DNA of 51,735 nucleotides, taken from assembly GCA_051879315.1 (NCBI GenBank), contig JBJELW010000086.1, positions 1-51,735 on the forward strand, read 5' to 3'. The notes below the pieces were generated by a model. That model was given only the letters and a program-made list of their open reading frames with translations, ran no database searches and was not told the origin of the DNA. This stretch comes from Roseburia_C sp051879315. Its GTDB lineage: Bacteria; Bacillota; Clostridia; Lachnospirales; Lachnospiraceae. Shown piece after piece: positions 8,464 through 17,173 of the stretch (positions are counted from its first letter, which is position 1; every line of letters begins with the position of its first letter). A program made the translations under genes and the position numbers.

Positions 8464-8477
8464 TGAAAACGTTTCCA
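8464..8477 (+). promoter_or_regulatory. cre/LacI-family operator of the maltodextrin operon
   Basis: TGAAAACGTTTCCA is centred on AACGTT and matches the Gram-positive catabolite-response element consensus TGWAANCGNTNWCA at 13 of 14 positions. It sits just downstream of the predicted RNA start, where a bound repressor would block transcription. Either CcpA or the LacI-family protein encoded at 11831-12835 could bind it. Confidence 0.7.
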
Positions 8478-8566
8478 CGAATTCAAATTATGTTCATTTC
8501 TTACAAATGATAGTCGTGGAGGAGAGGTTTCAGGCAGGATGCATATTTATTTTAGGAGGATGTACT

Positions 8567-9967
8567 ATGAAAAGAAAATTAGTATCACTTTTGTTAGTTG
8601 TTGCTATGACAGCTGGTATGGTAGCTGGATGTGGCGACAGTGACAGCTCTGATGCAAGCAGCAGCTCAAGCACAAGCTCTGATGCAAGCAGCAGTTCAAA
8701 CACTGCTGGATCTGGAAAGGTTTATTACTTAAACTTCAAGCCGGAGCAGGATGAGGCTTGGCAGGATCTGGCAGAGGCTTACACAGCTGAGACAGGTGTT
8801 GAGGTTACTGTATTGACAGCAGCAGACGGCACATATGAGTCTACCTTAAAGTCTGAGATGGCTAAGGATGAGGCTCCTACTTTATTCCAGGTTAACGGAC
8901 CGGTTGGTCTTGCTACATGGAAGGATTACTGTGCAGACTTATCCGGCAGTGATGTTTATTCACATCTGACCAGTGATGACTACGCACTGAAAGATGGTGA
9001 TTCCGTTTTAGGTATCGCATATGTTATCGAGACCTACGGTATCATTTACAACAAGACAATCTTAAATGATTACTGTACAATGGACAATGCAGTTATCTCT
9101 TCTGTTGACGAGATCAACAACTTCGAGACATTGAAGGCAGTTGCTGATGACATTCAGGCTAGAAAAGATGAGATCAATGATCAGTTCGGCTACAGCTTAC
9201 TGGGAGCATTTACTTCCGCTGGTATGGATTCTTCTTCTGACTGGAGATTCAAGACCCATTTAGCAAATCTTCCGATTTACTATGAGTACAAGACCGATGG
9301 TATCGATTCAACAGATGCAATCAAGGGTACATATCTTGACAATTACAAGCAGATTTGGGATCTGTATATCACAGATTCTACCTGCGATCCTGGATTACTT
9401 TCCAGCAAGACCGGTGACGAGGCTGAGTCTGAGTTTGGTATGGAAGAGGCAGTATTCTTCCAGAATGGTACTTGGGAGTATGCAGGTCTGACAAACCCTG
9501 ACAATGGTTATCTTGTAACCGCTGATGACTTCAGCATGATGCCTATTTACATCGGTGTTGAGGGCGAGGAGAATCAGGGACTTTGTACAGGATCTGAGAA
9601 CTACTGGTGTGTAAACAGCAAGGCTTCTGCTGAGGATCAGCAGGCAACTCTTGATTTCCTGAACTGGGTAATCACCTCTGATACAGGACGTGACTCTCTG
9701 GCAAATACCATGGGATTCACCACACCGTTTGATTCATTCGCTGACGGCTACACAGCTGACAACTGCTTAATCCAGGCAGATCAGGCATATACCGCAGCTG
9801 GAAAGAGTTCTGTAACATGGTGCTTTACCACAATGCCTTCTGAGACATGGAAAGATGGTGTAGGATCTGCACTTCTTGAGTATGCTCAGGGAACAGGCGA
9901 CTGGGACGGCGTTGTATCTGCATTCGTTGACGGATGGGCAACTGAGTACCAGGCAGCAAACGAGTAA
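8567..9967 (+). CDS. sugar ABC transporter substrate-binding lipoprotein, maltodextrin type
   Basis: A 466-residue extracellular solute-binding protein of family 1 (MalE-like). The signal peptide ends in the lipobox VAGC with Cys22 as the lipidated residue, followed by a Ser/Asp-rich linker to about residue 48 and then the binding domain. It should capture malto-oligosaccharides at the membrane and hand them to the two permeases that follow. The start at 8567 has TTAGGAGGA before it; an open frame of 20 more codons upstream has no signal character. The companion MalQ and LacI genes support the substrate. No ABC ATPase is encoded here, so a shared MsmX/MalK-type ATPase elsewhere is expected. 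Confidence 0.88.
   Translation: MKRKLVSLLLVVAMTAGMVAGCGDSDSSDASSSSSTSSDASSSSNTAGSGKVYYLNFKPEQDEAWQDLAEAYTAETGVEVTVLTAADGTYESTLKSEMAKDEAPTLFQVNGPVGLATWKDYCADLSGSDVYSHLTSDDYALKDGDSVLGIAYVIETYGIIYNKTILNDYCTMDNAVISSVDEINNFETLKAVADDIQARKDEINDQFGYSLLGAFTSAGMDSSSDWRFKTHLANLPIYYEYKTDGIDSTDAIKGTYLDNYKQIWDLYITDSTCDPGLLSSKTGDEAESEFGMEEAVFFQNGTWEYAGLTNPDNGYLVTADDFSMMPIYIGVEGEENQGLCTGSENYWCVNSKASAEDQQATLDFLNWVITSDTGRDSLANTMGFTTPFDSFADGYTADNCLIQADQAYTAAGKSSVTWCFTTMPSETWKDGVGSALLEYAQGTGDWDGVVSAFVDGWATEYQAANE
8645..8699 (+). repeat. 30-bp-period duplication in the lipoprotein linker
   Basis: Two 25-base copies (8645-8669 and 8675-8699) differ at one base and repeat every ten codons. They encode the Ser/Asp-rich spacer between the lipidated cysteine and the binding domain, so copy-number change would only alter tether length. 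Confidence 0.85.
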
Positions 9968-9996
9968 TTCGTTTCATGTTTCATATTGGTTTTTTG

Positions 9997-10027
9997 GGAG
10001 GTAGGCGTACTGCCTACCTCCTTTTTT
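9997..10027 (+). terminator. strong hairpin between the binding-protein and permease genes
   Basis: A perfect 10-bp stem (9997-10006 with 10012-10021) around a 5-base loop is followed by six T residues. Within an operon this kind of hairpin lets most transcripts stop after the binding-protein gene and stabilises that RNA, giving an excess of binding protein over permease. Confidence 0.9.
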
Positions 10028-10086
10028 CAAAACAGGATTCGGGTATGTCCCGATATGAATCAAAGATTTAGGAGAGGATAAAAGAA

Positions 10087-10929
10087 ATGGAGAAAGCCAT
10101 AAAAAGATATTTTCCTATTTTTGCACTCCCAACTTTACTGGCATTTACATTAGGTTTTATAGTTCCTTTTATTATGGGTATCTATTTATCGTTTTGTGAA
10201 TTTAAGACAGTAACAGATGCAACTTTTGTAGGAATCAAAAACTATATCAGAGTATTTACAGATCCCACATTTATTCATGCATTATGGTATACCGCTTTAT
10301 TTACCGTTGTATCAGTTCTTACAATCAATGTGTTCGCATTTGTTATTGCGATGTTCTTAACAAAGGGAATTAAAGGTACTAATTTTTTCCGTACGATATT
10401 TTTTATGCCGAACCTGATCGGCGGTATTGTGTTAGGATATATCTGGCAGATTCTGTTAAATGGAATCCTTGCTAATTTTGGAAGAACACTTACTTTTTCT
10501 TCCTCCTACGGATTTTGGGGCTTGATTATTCTGATGAACTGGCAGCAAGTGGGATATATGATGGTCATTTACATAGCCGGTATTCAGAATATTCCAGGGG
10601 AATTAATTGAAGCGGCAAAAATCGACGGGGCCAACAACGCACAGTTGTTAAGACATGTGACAATTCCTATGGTAATGCCCTCGATTACAATTTGTACATT
10701 CCTGACATTGACTAACTCCTTCAAGTTATTTGATCAGAATATGGCCTTGACAGGTGGTGAGCCTTCCAATACATCACAGATGCTTGCGTTGAACATTTTC
10801 GAAACCTTCTATGGTAGAAACGGCTGGGAGGGCGTCGGCCAGGCAAAGGCAGTTATATTCTTCATCTTAGTTGCAATTATTGCAATTACGCAGAATATAC
10901 TTACCAGACAGAAGGAGGTGCAGCAGTAA
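10087..10929 (+). CDS. sugar ABC transporter permease, MalF type
   Basis: A 280-residue inner-membrane permease with six predicted transmembrane segments. It has the cytoplasmic EAA loop (EAAKIDGANNAQLLRHVTIP, about residues 176-195) that docks on the ABC ATPase. It pairs with the next gene to form the import channel for maltodextrins. A GGAGAGGA site precedes the ATG. The stop overlaps the start of the second permease by one base. Specificity is inferred from the operon. Confidence 0.88.
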   Translation: MEKAIKRYFPIFALPTLLAFTLGFIVPFIMGIYLSFCEFKTVTDATFVGIKNYIRVFTDPTFIHALWYTALFTVVSVLTINVFAFVIAMFLTKGIKGTNFFRTIFFMPNLIGGIVLGYIWQILLNGILANFGRTLTFSSSYGFWGLIILMNWQQVGYMMVIYIAGIQNIPGELIEAAKIDGANNAQLLRHVTIPMVMPSITICTFLTLTNSFKLFDQNMALTGGEPSNTSQMLALNIFETFYGRNGWEGVGQAKAVIFFILVAIIAITQNILTRQKEVQQ

Positions 10930-11813
10930 TGGCAAATGAAATTAAGGCTAAAGTGTCCAAGGATGAACAGGTGAGCAATGTCCGTCGGGCAAAGCATGGA
11001 TGGATTATCACAGTGATTTTCAGCATTCTCACACTGTTTTATGTTTATCCGATCTTTTTGGTTGCAATCAACTCATTTAAGAAAAAAGGATTTATTACTA
11101 AGAATGCCTTTGCACTTCCCAATGCGCAGTCCTTTGCCGGTTTGCAGAACTTCATCAAAGGTGCGCAGAAGACAGGAATTTTCAAGGCGGCAGGGTATTC
11201 TGTATTTATCACGGTTGCCTCTGTAGCAGTGATTGTCCTTTGTACTTCCATGTGTGCATGGTATATTACCCGTGTGAAGAATAAATTTACATCCGGTATA
11301 TATATGCTGTGTCTTTTCTCCATGGTGGTACCGTTCCAAATGGTAATGTTTACATTATCAAAACTTGCAAATATTATGCATTTAAATAATCCAGTGGGTA
11401 TTGTTGTTGTATATCTGGGATTTGGAGCGGGATTGGCGGTCTTCATGTTCTGCGGTTTTGTAAAGAGTATTCCGCTTGAGATCGAGGAGGCTGCCATGAT
11501 TGATGGATGTACTCCCATCCATACTTATTTTCAGGTTGTTTTCCCAATCATGAAGTCTACAGCCATCACGGTGGCCATTTTGGAGGTAATGTGGATTTGG
11601 AACGACTACCTGTTGCCTTATCTGGTGCTGGATATCAATAAGTACAAGACCATTCCTATTGTAATCCAGTATTTAAAAGGTGGTTATGGTGCAGTTGACT
11701 GGGGTATGATGATGGCAATGTTAGTTTTGGCCATTATTCCTATTATTGTGTTCTATATGGCTTGCCAGAAGTATATTATAGAAGGTGTAGTGGCAGGTGC
11801 TGTTAAAGGTTAA
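10929..11813 (+). CDS. sugar ABC transporter permease, MalG type
   Basis: A 294-residue permease with a basic cytoplasmic N-terminus of about 25 residues, six transmembrane segments and the EAA loop EEAAMIDGCTPIHTYFQVVFP near residue 185. It forms the second half of the maltodextrin channel. Start and stop overlap in TAATG with the preceding permease gene, preceded by an AGGAGG site inside that gene. The LacI-type regulator gene follows after 17 bases. Confidence 0.88.
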   Translation: MANEIKAKVSKDEQVSNVRRAKHGWIITVIFSILTLFYVYPIFLVAINSFKKKGFITKNAFALPNAQSFAGLQNFIKGAQKTGIFKAAGYSVFITVASVAVIVLCTSMCAWYITRVKNKFTSGIYMLCLFSMVVPFQMVMFTLSKLANIMHLNNPVGIVVVYLGFGAGLAVFMFCGFVKSIPLEIEEAAMIDGCTPIHTYFQVVFPIMKSTAITVAILEVMWIWNDYLLPYLVLDINKYKTIPIVIQYLKGGYGAVDWGMMMAMLVLAIIPIIVFYMACQKYIIEGVVAGAVKG

Positions 11814-11830
11814 GCAGGTAGGGAAAGCTA

Positions 11831-12835
11831 ATGACAATAAAGGATATCGCAAGGGAATCCGGTTATTCTGTCAGTACTGTTTCCCGGGTATTGAATCATC
11901 GGTCCGATGTGAGCCCGGAGGCAAAAGAAAAGATTGACCGGATTGTTGCGGAACATAATTTTGTCCCCAACAGCAATGCGAAGCAGTTGAAACAGACATT
12001 GTCAAAAACAGTTCTTTTGTTGGTGAGGGGCCGTTACAATTTATTATTTAACAATATTGTAGAAGAAATCCAAAAGGCGATGGAACACACAGCCTATAGC
12101 ATGAATGTTTTTTTTCTGGATGAGGATGAGAACGAGGTGGAAACAGCCATTTCCTTAAGCAGAGAGCATAAACCGCAGGGGATACTTTTTCTCGGCGGTA
12201 ATCTGCAGTTTTTTCAAAAGCGTTTTGGTGAGATCCATCTCCCGTGCGTATTGGTAACCAACAGTGCTATAGAGTTGGATTTTCCGAATTTATCCAGTGT
12301 GGCAACTGATGACATGGAAGCGGCTAAATGCGCTGTATCCTATCTGATTGATCATGGGCATGTACACATCGGGATTTTGGGGGGAAAGCGTGCCGCGTCC
12401 CGAACCAGCGAAAGACGTTATTTGGGGTGTAAAAAGAGTTTTGAAGAACATGGATTAGAGTTTCGTGAGGATACTTGCTATTTTCAATCAAGGTATTCTC
12501 TGGAAAATGCGTATGATGAGACGCTGAAAATGTTGAAGACGGTGAAGCCTCTTACAGCAATTTTTGCAATGAGTGATATGATGGCTATCGGTGCAATCCG
12601 GGCTATTATAGACTATGGATTGCGCGTGCCGGAAGATGTGTCAGTTTTTGGATTTGACGGAATTCAGATGGCAGAGTATTATAATCCTAAACTGTCGACG
12701 ATTCGGCAGCAGTATTGTCTCATGGCAAGAGAAAGCGTAAAAATCCTATTGGATGCAATAGACTCTGGCATTCCGGCTGTTCATAAGATCATACCTTTTG
12801 AACTGATCGATGGCGAGAGCGTAAAAAAAATATAA
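11831..12835 (+). CDS. LacI-family transcriptional regulator of the maltodextrin operon
   Basis: A 334-residue LacI/GalR-type repressor. The N-terminal helix-turn-helix and hinge (MTIKDIARESGYSVSTVSRV, then a VLNHRSDVSPEAKE segment) bind DNA. From about residue 62 the protein is a periplasmic-binding-protein-like sensor domain for a sugar. It lies between the permeases and malQ and probably controls the promoter at 8423, whose operator has the central CG typical of this family. Only a weak GGTAGGG site precedes the ATG, so it may be translated at low level, as suits a repressor. Confidence 0.85.
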   Translation: MTIKDIARESGYSVSTVSRVLNHRSDVSPEAKEKIDRIVAEHNFVPNSNAKQLKQTLSKTVLLLVRGRYNLLFNNIVEEIQKAMEHTAYSMNVFFLDEDENEVETAISLSREHKPQGILFLGGNLQFFQKRFGEIHLPCVLVTNSAIELDFPNLSSVATDDMEAAKCAVSYLIDHGHVHIGILGGKRAASRTSERRYLGCKKSFEEHGLEFREDTCYFQSRYSLENAYDETLKMLKTVKPLTAIFAMSDMMAIGAIRAIIDYGLRVPEDVSVFGFDGIQMAEYYNPKLSTIRQQYCLMARESVKILLDAIDSGIPAVHKIIPFELIDGESVKKI

Positions 12836-12864
12836 ACTAGTTTCGTGCAGGAGGAATTTAATTT

Positions 12865-14385
12865 ATGAGAACAGGCGGTATATTAATGCACATTTCATCG
12901 CTTCCGTCAAAGTATGGAATCGGAACTATGGGGAAAGAAGCCCGGAAGTTTGTGGATTTTTTGGACAAAGCGGGACAGACATATTGGCAGATTCTGCCGA
13001 TTTGCCCTACCAGTTATGGAGATTCACCTTACCAGTCATTCTCCAGCTTTGCAGGCAATCCGTATTTTGTTGATCTGGAGTATCTGATTCAGGAAAAGCT
13101 TTTGACGAAGAAAGAGTGTGAAAGTTTTCCCTGGGGCGATAATCCGGAGTTTATCGAGTACGGAATTATGTATGAGAGCCGTTTCCCACTGCTGAGAAAA
13201 GCGTATGCACGCTTTAAGAAGAATCAGCCGGAAGATTTTGCGGCATTTTGTCAGGAAAAGGCAGACTGGCTGGAAGATTATGCATTATTTATGGCGTTAA
13301 AGGATGCTCACGAGGGGAGAGCATGGGCAGAATGGGAGCCGGAACTGAAAAAACGCAAGAAAAAGGCCATTGATGAGGCGAAGAAAACTTATGCGGAATC
13401 CATTGAGTTTTACAAGATGCTACAGTATCTTTTCTTTAAACAGTGGAATTCACTTAAGGCATATGCCAACGAAAAAGGTATTCAGATTATTGGAGATGTG
13501 CCGATTTATGTGGCATATGACAGTGCAGATGTATGGGCAAATCCTGGACAGTTTTATTTGGATGAGAATTTGGATCCGATTGATGTGTCAGGATGTCCGC
13601 CGGATGCGTTCTCTGAGGACGGACAGCTTTGGGGTAATCCATTATTCCGCTGGGATGTGATGAAAAAAGACGGATACGACTGGTGGACGAAGCGTATTGA
13701 TGCAATGGCTCATTTATATGATGTGGTCCGTATTGATCATTTCCGCGGATTCGATTCCTACTATGCGATTCCGGGTAAGGACAAGACCGCTAGAAATGGC
13801 GAGTGGCGTGAAGGCCCCGGAATGGACCTGTTTCGTACATTGGAAAAGAAGTTGGGCAAGTTGAATATTATCGTTGAGGATCTGGGGTATCTTACACCTT
13901 CCGTGAAACAGCTGTTAAAGGATACTGGTTTCCCCGGAATGAAGTTGATTCAGTTTGCTTTTGACAGCCGGGAGGGAAGTGATTATCTTCCTTATAATTA
14001 CCCGTCTCACTGTGTTGTTTATACAGGAACCCATGACAATGATACGATTATGGGATGGTTTAAAACTGCACCGAAGGAAAGTGTAAAGTTTGCCAAGGAG
14101 TATATGCATCTTACCAAGGAAGAGGGTTATAACTGGGGAACTCTTCGCACCGCTTGGGGCAGCACCGGTGATATGTGTATTATCCCGATTCAGGATATTC
14201 TTGGGATTGGCAGTGAAGGAAGAATGAATACACCTTCCACACTGGGAATGAACTGGAAGTGGCGTGCACTGCCGGGACAGATTACCACAAAGCTTGCAAA
14301 GACTGTTTACAACTATATGGAACTTTATGGAAGAAAGCGTAAGCCCGCTGTAGATGATGCTGCTGAAACAGAAGAAGAGGCATAA
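12865..14385 (+). CDS. malQ: 4-alpha-glucanotransferase (amylomaltase, GH77)
   Basis: A 506-residue disproportionating enzyme that moves glucan segments between maltodextrins and releases glucose, in the cytoplasm. The GH77 catalytic residues are visible: nucleophile D291 in RIDHFRG, acid/base E338 in VEDLG, and the transition-state stabiliser D391 in GTHDND. The family start MRTGGILMHISSLPS is intact. GGAGGA precedes the ATG. It processes the sugars delivered by the transporter encoded upstream, and the acidic C-terminal tail has no known role. Confidence 0.95.
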   Translation: MRTGGILMHISSLPSKYGIGTMGKEARKFVDFLDKAGQTYWQILPICPTSYGDSPYQSFSSFAGNPYFVDLEYLIQEKLLTKKECESFPWGDNPEFIEYGIMYESRFPLLRKAYARFKKNQPEDFAAFCQEKADWLEDYALFMALKDAHEGRAWAEWEPELKKRKKKAIDEAKKTYAESIEFYKMLQYLFFKQWNSLKAYANEKGIQIIGDVPIYVAYDSADVWANPGQFYLDENLDPIDVSGCPPDAFSEDGQLWGNPLFRWDVMKKDGYDWWTKRIDAMAHLYDVVRIDHFRGFDSYYAIPGKDKTARNGEWREGPGMDLFRTLEKKLGKLNIIVEDLGYLTPSVKQLLKDTGFPGMKLIQFAFDSREGSDYLPYNYPSHCVVYTGTHDNDTIMGWFKTAPKESVKFAKEYMHLTKEEGYNWGTLRTAWGSTGDMCIIPIQDILGIGSEGRMNTPSTLGMNWKWRALPGQITTKLAKTVYNYMELYGRKRKPAVDDAAETEEEA

Positions 14386-14426
14386 AACATAAGAAATCAT
14401 TTGATGAGATGTAATAAAATTTAGCA

Positions 14427-14468
14427 CCTCCTGCATATATTTTAACAGTATATGCAGGAGGATTTTTT
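14427..14468 (+). terminator. malQ terminator whose 3' arm contains the spoIVA ribosome binding site
   Basis: A perfect 13-bp stem (14427-14439 with 14449-14461, 9-base loop) is followed by six T residues at 14463-14468, which is an intrinsic terminator. The distal arm ends in GCAGGAGG, the Shine-Dalgarno sequence for the ATG at 14469, and the T run is the spacer. Folding would therefore hide the spoIVA ribosome binding site in any read-through RNA. Confidence 0.9.
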
Positions 14469-15956
14469 ATGGAGAATTTAAATACAGGCACCTATGATAT
14501 GTATCGGGATATCAGTGCCAGGACAAACGGAGAGATTTACATAGGGATTATCGGAGCGGTTCGGACAGGAAAGTCTTCCTTTATCAAACGCTTTATGGAG
14601 CTGATGGTGTTACCCTTCATGGAAAATGAAAACAGCAGACAGCGCGCCATTGATGAGATGCCTCAGGCGGCACAGGGAAAAACAATCATGACCACAGAAC
14701 CTAAGTTTATTCCGAAGGATGCTGCAGAAATCATGATCGGGGATGATACGAAGGTGAAGGTGCGTCTCATCGATTGTGTGGGTTATATGGTGGATGGGGC
14801 CACCGGACATATGGAAAATGGCTCTGAGCGTATGGTAAAAACACCTTGGTATGATTATGAGATTCCCTTTACAAAAGCTGCAGAGATTGGAACGAAAAAG
14901 GTGATCAATGACCATGCTACCATAGGAATTGTGGTAACGGCAGATGGAAGTTTTACAGATATTCCCCGGGAGAGTTATGCACCGGCGGAGGAGGAGACAG
15001 TAAAGGAACTTAAGAAAATTGGGAAACCCTTTGTGATTGTATTAAACACAACAAAACCATACAGTGAGGAAACAGTCAATCTGGCGCAGGAATTGCAAAA
15101 AAAGTACGGAGTGAGTGTATTTCCGGTGAATTGTGATCAGCTGCGCAAAGAAGATGTGAATGCAATCTTAAAGGGAATTCTGTATGAGTTTCCGGTGGTG
15201 TCCATGAATTTCTATGTGCCGAAATGGACGGAAATGCTGCCTTATGATCATTACATAAAGCAAGATATGATACGTCAGGCAAAAAAAGTTCTTAAAGATA
15301 TCACCTATATTAAGGATCTGATAAATTACAATTTCTCTCCTCAGGCAGAGTGTGTGGAATCCGTGCGCTTGAAAAATATGAGTTTAGAGAGTGGTACAGC
15401 GGATATTACTATGGAATTGGCGGAATCTTACTATTATCAAAATATAAGTGAACTTACCGGAGTGGAAGTGAATGGGGAATATCAGCTGATCCGTCTGGTA
15501 AAGGAACTGGCAGATATGCGCAAGGTGTACGAAACCGTGGGGGATGCGCTTGCCTCTGTACGGGCAAAGGGCTATGGTGTAGTATGCCCGAAACTTTCGG
15601 ATATTCAGATGGAAGATCCGGTGCTGATGAAGCATGGTAATAAATTCGGGGTACGCATGAAGGCAACAGCACCATCCATCCATCTGATCCGGGCCAATAT
15701 CGAGACGGAGATTGCACCCATTGTGGGAAGTGAAGAGCAGGCCAATGATCTGATCCGCTATATCAAGGAGGGGCAGGATACTGAAGCCGGTGTATGGAAC
15801 ACCAACATTTTTGGCAAAACCATCGGAGAATTGATGGAGGATGGAATTCGAAATAAGATAACCATGATGGACGATGAGAGTCAGATGAAACTTCAGGATA
15901 CCATGCAAAAAATTGTGAATGACAGCAATGGTGGACTGGTGTGTATCATCATTTAA
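14469..15956 (+). CDS. spoIVA: stage IV sporulation protein A, spore coat morphogenetic ATPase
   Basis: A 495-residue protein, the usual length for SpoIVA. This ATPase polymerises on the forespore outer membrane and forms the base of the spore coat. The N-terminus (YDMYRDISARTNGEIYIGI) and the Walker A loop GAVRTGKSS at about 29-37 are characteristic. The middle domain and the hydrophobic end GGLVCIII match the region that interacts with SpoVM at the membrane. In the model organism it is expressed in the mother cell under sigma-E; I could not identify a convincing sigma-E promoter here. Its ribosome binding site lies inside the malQ terminator hairpin. It shows that the organism has a spore-forming ancestry. 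Confidence 0.95.
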   Translation: MENLNTGTYDMYRDISARTNGEIYIGIIGAVRTGKSSFIKRFMELMVLPFMENENSRQRAIDEMPQAAQGKTIMTTEPKFIPKDAAEIMIGDDTKVKVRLIDCVGYMVDGATGHMENGSERMVKTPWYDYEIPFTKAAEIGTKKVINDHATIGIVVTADGSFTDIPRESYAPAEEETVKELKKIGKPFVIVLNTTKPYSEETVNLAQELQKKYGVSVFPVNCDQLRKEDVNAILKGILYEFPVVSMNFYVPKWTEMLPYDHYIKQDMIRQAKKVLKDITYIKDLINYNFSPQAECVESVRLKNMSLESGTADITMELAESYYYQNISELTGVEVNGEYQLIRLVKELADMRKVYETVGDALASVRAKGYGVVCPKLSDIQMEDPVLMKHGNKFGVRMKATAPSIHLIRANIETEIAPIVGSEEQANDLIRYIKEGQDTEAGVWNTNIFGKTIGELMEDGIRNKITMMDDESQMKLQDTMQKIVNDSNGGLVCIII

Positions 15957-15970
15957 AGGAATCAATGAAA

Positions 15971-16001
15971 CAGCTTCGTTCATGTTAGCATGGCGAAGCT
16001 G
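15971..16001 (+). terminator. spoIVA terminator-like hairpin
   Basis: An 8-bp stem (15971-15978 with 15994-16001) is extended inside by CATG/CATG around a TTAG loop. The following tract (CTTTGCTT) is only moderately T-rich. Confidence 0.65.
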
Positions 16002-16042
16002 CTTTGCTTAAATTCCGGATAATGATAAAAATAAAAAATATC

Positions 16043-16071
16043 TTGACATATGGGGTTACTTGTTCTATTGT
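16043..16071 (+). promoter_or_regulatory. promoter of the GntR/ABC operon
   Basis: A consensus TTGACA (16043-16048) lies 17 bases before TATTGT (16066-16071). The operator palindrome overlaps the -10 element. Confidence 0.7.
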
Positions 16072-16089
16072 ATTATTTAGGTAATACAA
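16068..16089 (+). promoter_or_regulatory. palindromic operator, probably for the GntR/YtrA-type regulator
   Basis: TTGTATTA (16068-16075) and TAATACAA (16082-16089) form a perfect inverted repeat with 6 central bases. It covers the -10 element and the RNA start, and it lies 18 bases before the regulator's own gene, which suggests autorepression. Confidence 0.7.
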
Positions 16090-16106
16090 ACAAGGGAGGT
16101 GATCGC

Positions 16107-16478
16107 ATGGCATGGGAGATGAGCTCTGACCGTCCGATTTTTATGCAGATTATAGAGCGTATACAGATTGATATTGTATCGGGGAAGTACCACGCTGGTG
16201 ACAAATTACCATCTGTGCGTGATCTTGCAGCAGAGGCGGCGGTGAATCCCAATACAATGCAGAAAGCATTGAGCGAATTGGAACGTACCGGACTGGTGTA
16301 TGCGCAACGCACCAGCGGTAGATTCATTACGGAGGATACGAAAATGATTGAAGAGTTGAAAAAAAGCCTGGCACAGGAAAAAATCACAGAATTCTTTGAA
16401 AGTATGAAGAAATTAGGTTTTGCACAGGCTGAGATTTTGTCTATGATGAAGGAACTGGGGGAAGGGGGACAGGCATGA
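16107..16478 (+). CDS. GntR-family regulator, YtrA subfamily
   Basis: A 123-residue regulator made of a winged helix (about residues 8-75, with SGKYHAGDKLPSVRDLA and VNPNTMQKAL) and a short helical tail for dimerisation. This is the compact YtrA form, which lacks a large ligand domain. Such proteins usually repress the ABC transporter operon they belong to and respond to envelope stress or antibiotics. The ATG at 16107 has GGGAGGTGAT before it; upstream codons are not used. The stop overlaps the ATPase start by four bases (ATGA). Confidence 0.88.
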   Translation: MAWEMSSDRPIFMQIIERIQIDIVSGKYHAGDKLPSVRDLAAEAAVNPNTMQKALSELERTGLVYAQRTSGRFITEDTKMIEELKKSLAQEKITEFFESMKKLGFAQAEILSMMKELGEGGQA

Positions 16479-17173
16479 GCAGTTTATTAGAGTGCAAAGA
16501 CGTCACAAAGCGATATGAGAACACCATTGCGCTGGATCATGTCAATCTTTCTATTGAACCTGGACATATTATTGGGTTGTTGGGACCGAATGGAAGTGGT
16601 AAGACTACATTGATTAAGCTGATTAACGGACTGCTGTATCCCAATGGTGGAACGATTCTTGTAAAGGGGAAGCCTGTCGGAGTGGAGAGTAAAAAGGTGG
16701 TTTCCTATCTGCCGGATCATATGTTCATTAACGGAGGAAGAAGAATCCGGCATATGATTGCTTACTTTGCGGATTTTTATCAGGACTTTGATGTGAAACG
16801 GGCCTATGACATGCTGGCCAAGCTTTCCATCAATCCGGAGGCAAGAGTGCGGACCCTGTCTAAGGGAAACAAAGAGAAGGTTCATTTGATTATGGCTATG
16901 AGTCGACGGGCAGACTTGTATATTTTGGATGAGCCCATTGCAGGGGTGGATCCTGCAGCAAGGGATTACATTCTTAAAACCATTTTATCCAATTATGAGG
17001 AACATGCGTCGATTTTGATTTCCACCCATCTGATTGCAGATGTGGAAAATATCTTAGATGAAGTGATTTTCCTGCAAAATGGACGTGTCCGGCTCCAGGC
17101 TTCGGTGGATGATATTCGTCAACAGGAGGGTAAGTCGGTAGATATGTTGTTCCGGGAGGTGTTTCGATGTTAG
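16475..17173 (+). CDS. ABC transporter ATP-binding protein
   Basis: A 232-residue ABC ATPase with Walker A GPNGSGKTT near residue 36, a degenerate signature LSKGNKEK in place of LSGGQ, and Walker B LYILDEPIAGVDP. It is the nucleotide-binding half of an exporter whose membrane half is the next gene, and it overlaps the genes on both sides. The operon with a YtrA-type regulator suggests a role in envelope homeostasis or antibiotic response. The cargo is unknown. Confidence 0.88.
   Translation: MSSLLECKDVTKRYENTIALDHVNLSIEPGHIIGLLGPNGSGKTTLIKLINGLLYPNGGTILVKGKPVGVESKKVVSYLPDHMFINGGRRIRHMIAYFADFYQDFDVKRAYDMLAKLSINPEARVRTLSKGNKEKVHLIMAMSRRADLYILDEPIAGVDPAARDYILKTILSNYEEHASILISTHLIADVENILDEVIFLQNGRVRLQASVDDIRQQEGKSVDMLFREVFRC

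Noticed and set aside
14386..14468. Sigma-E promoter for spoIVA
   Set aside because: ATATT-like and CAT-like words occur, but none has a matching partner at the right distance.
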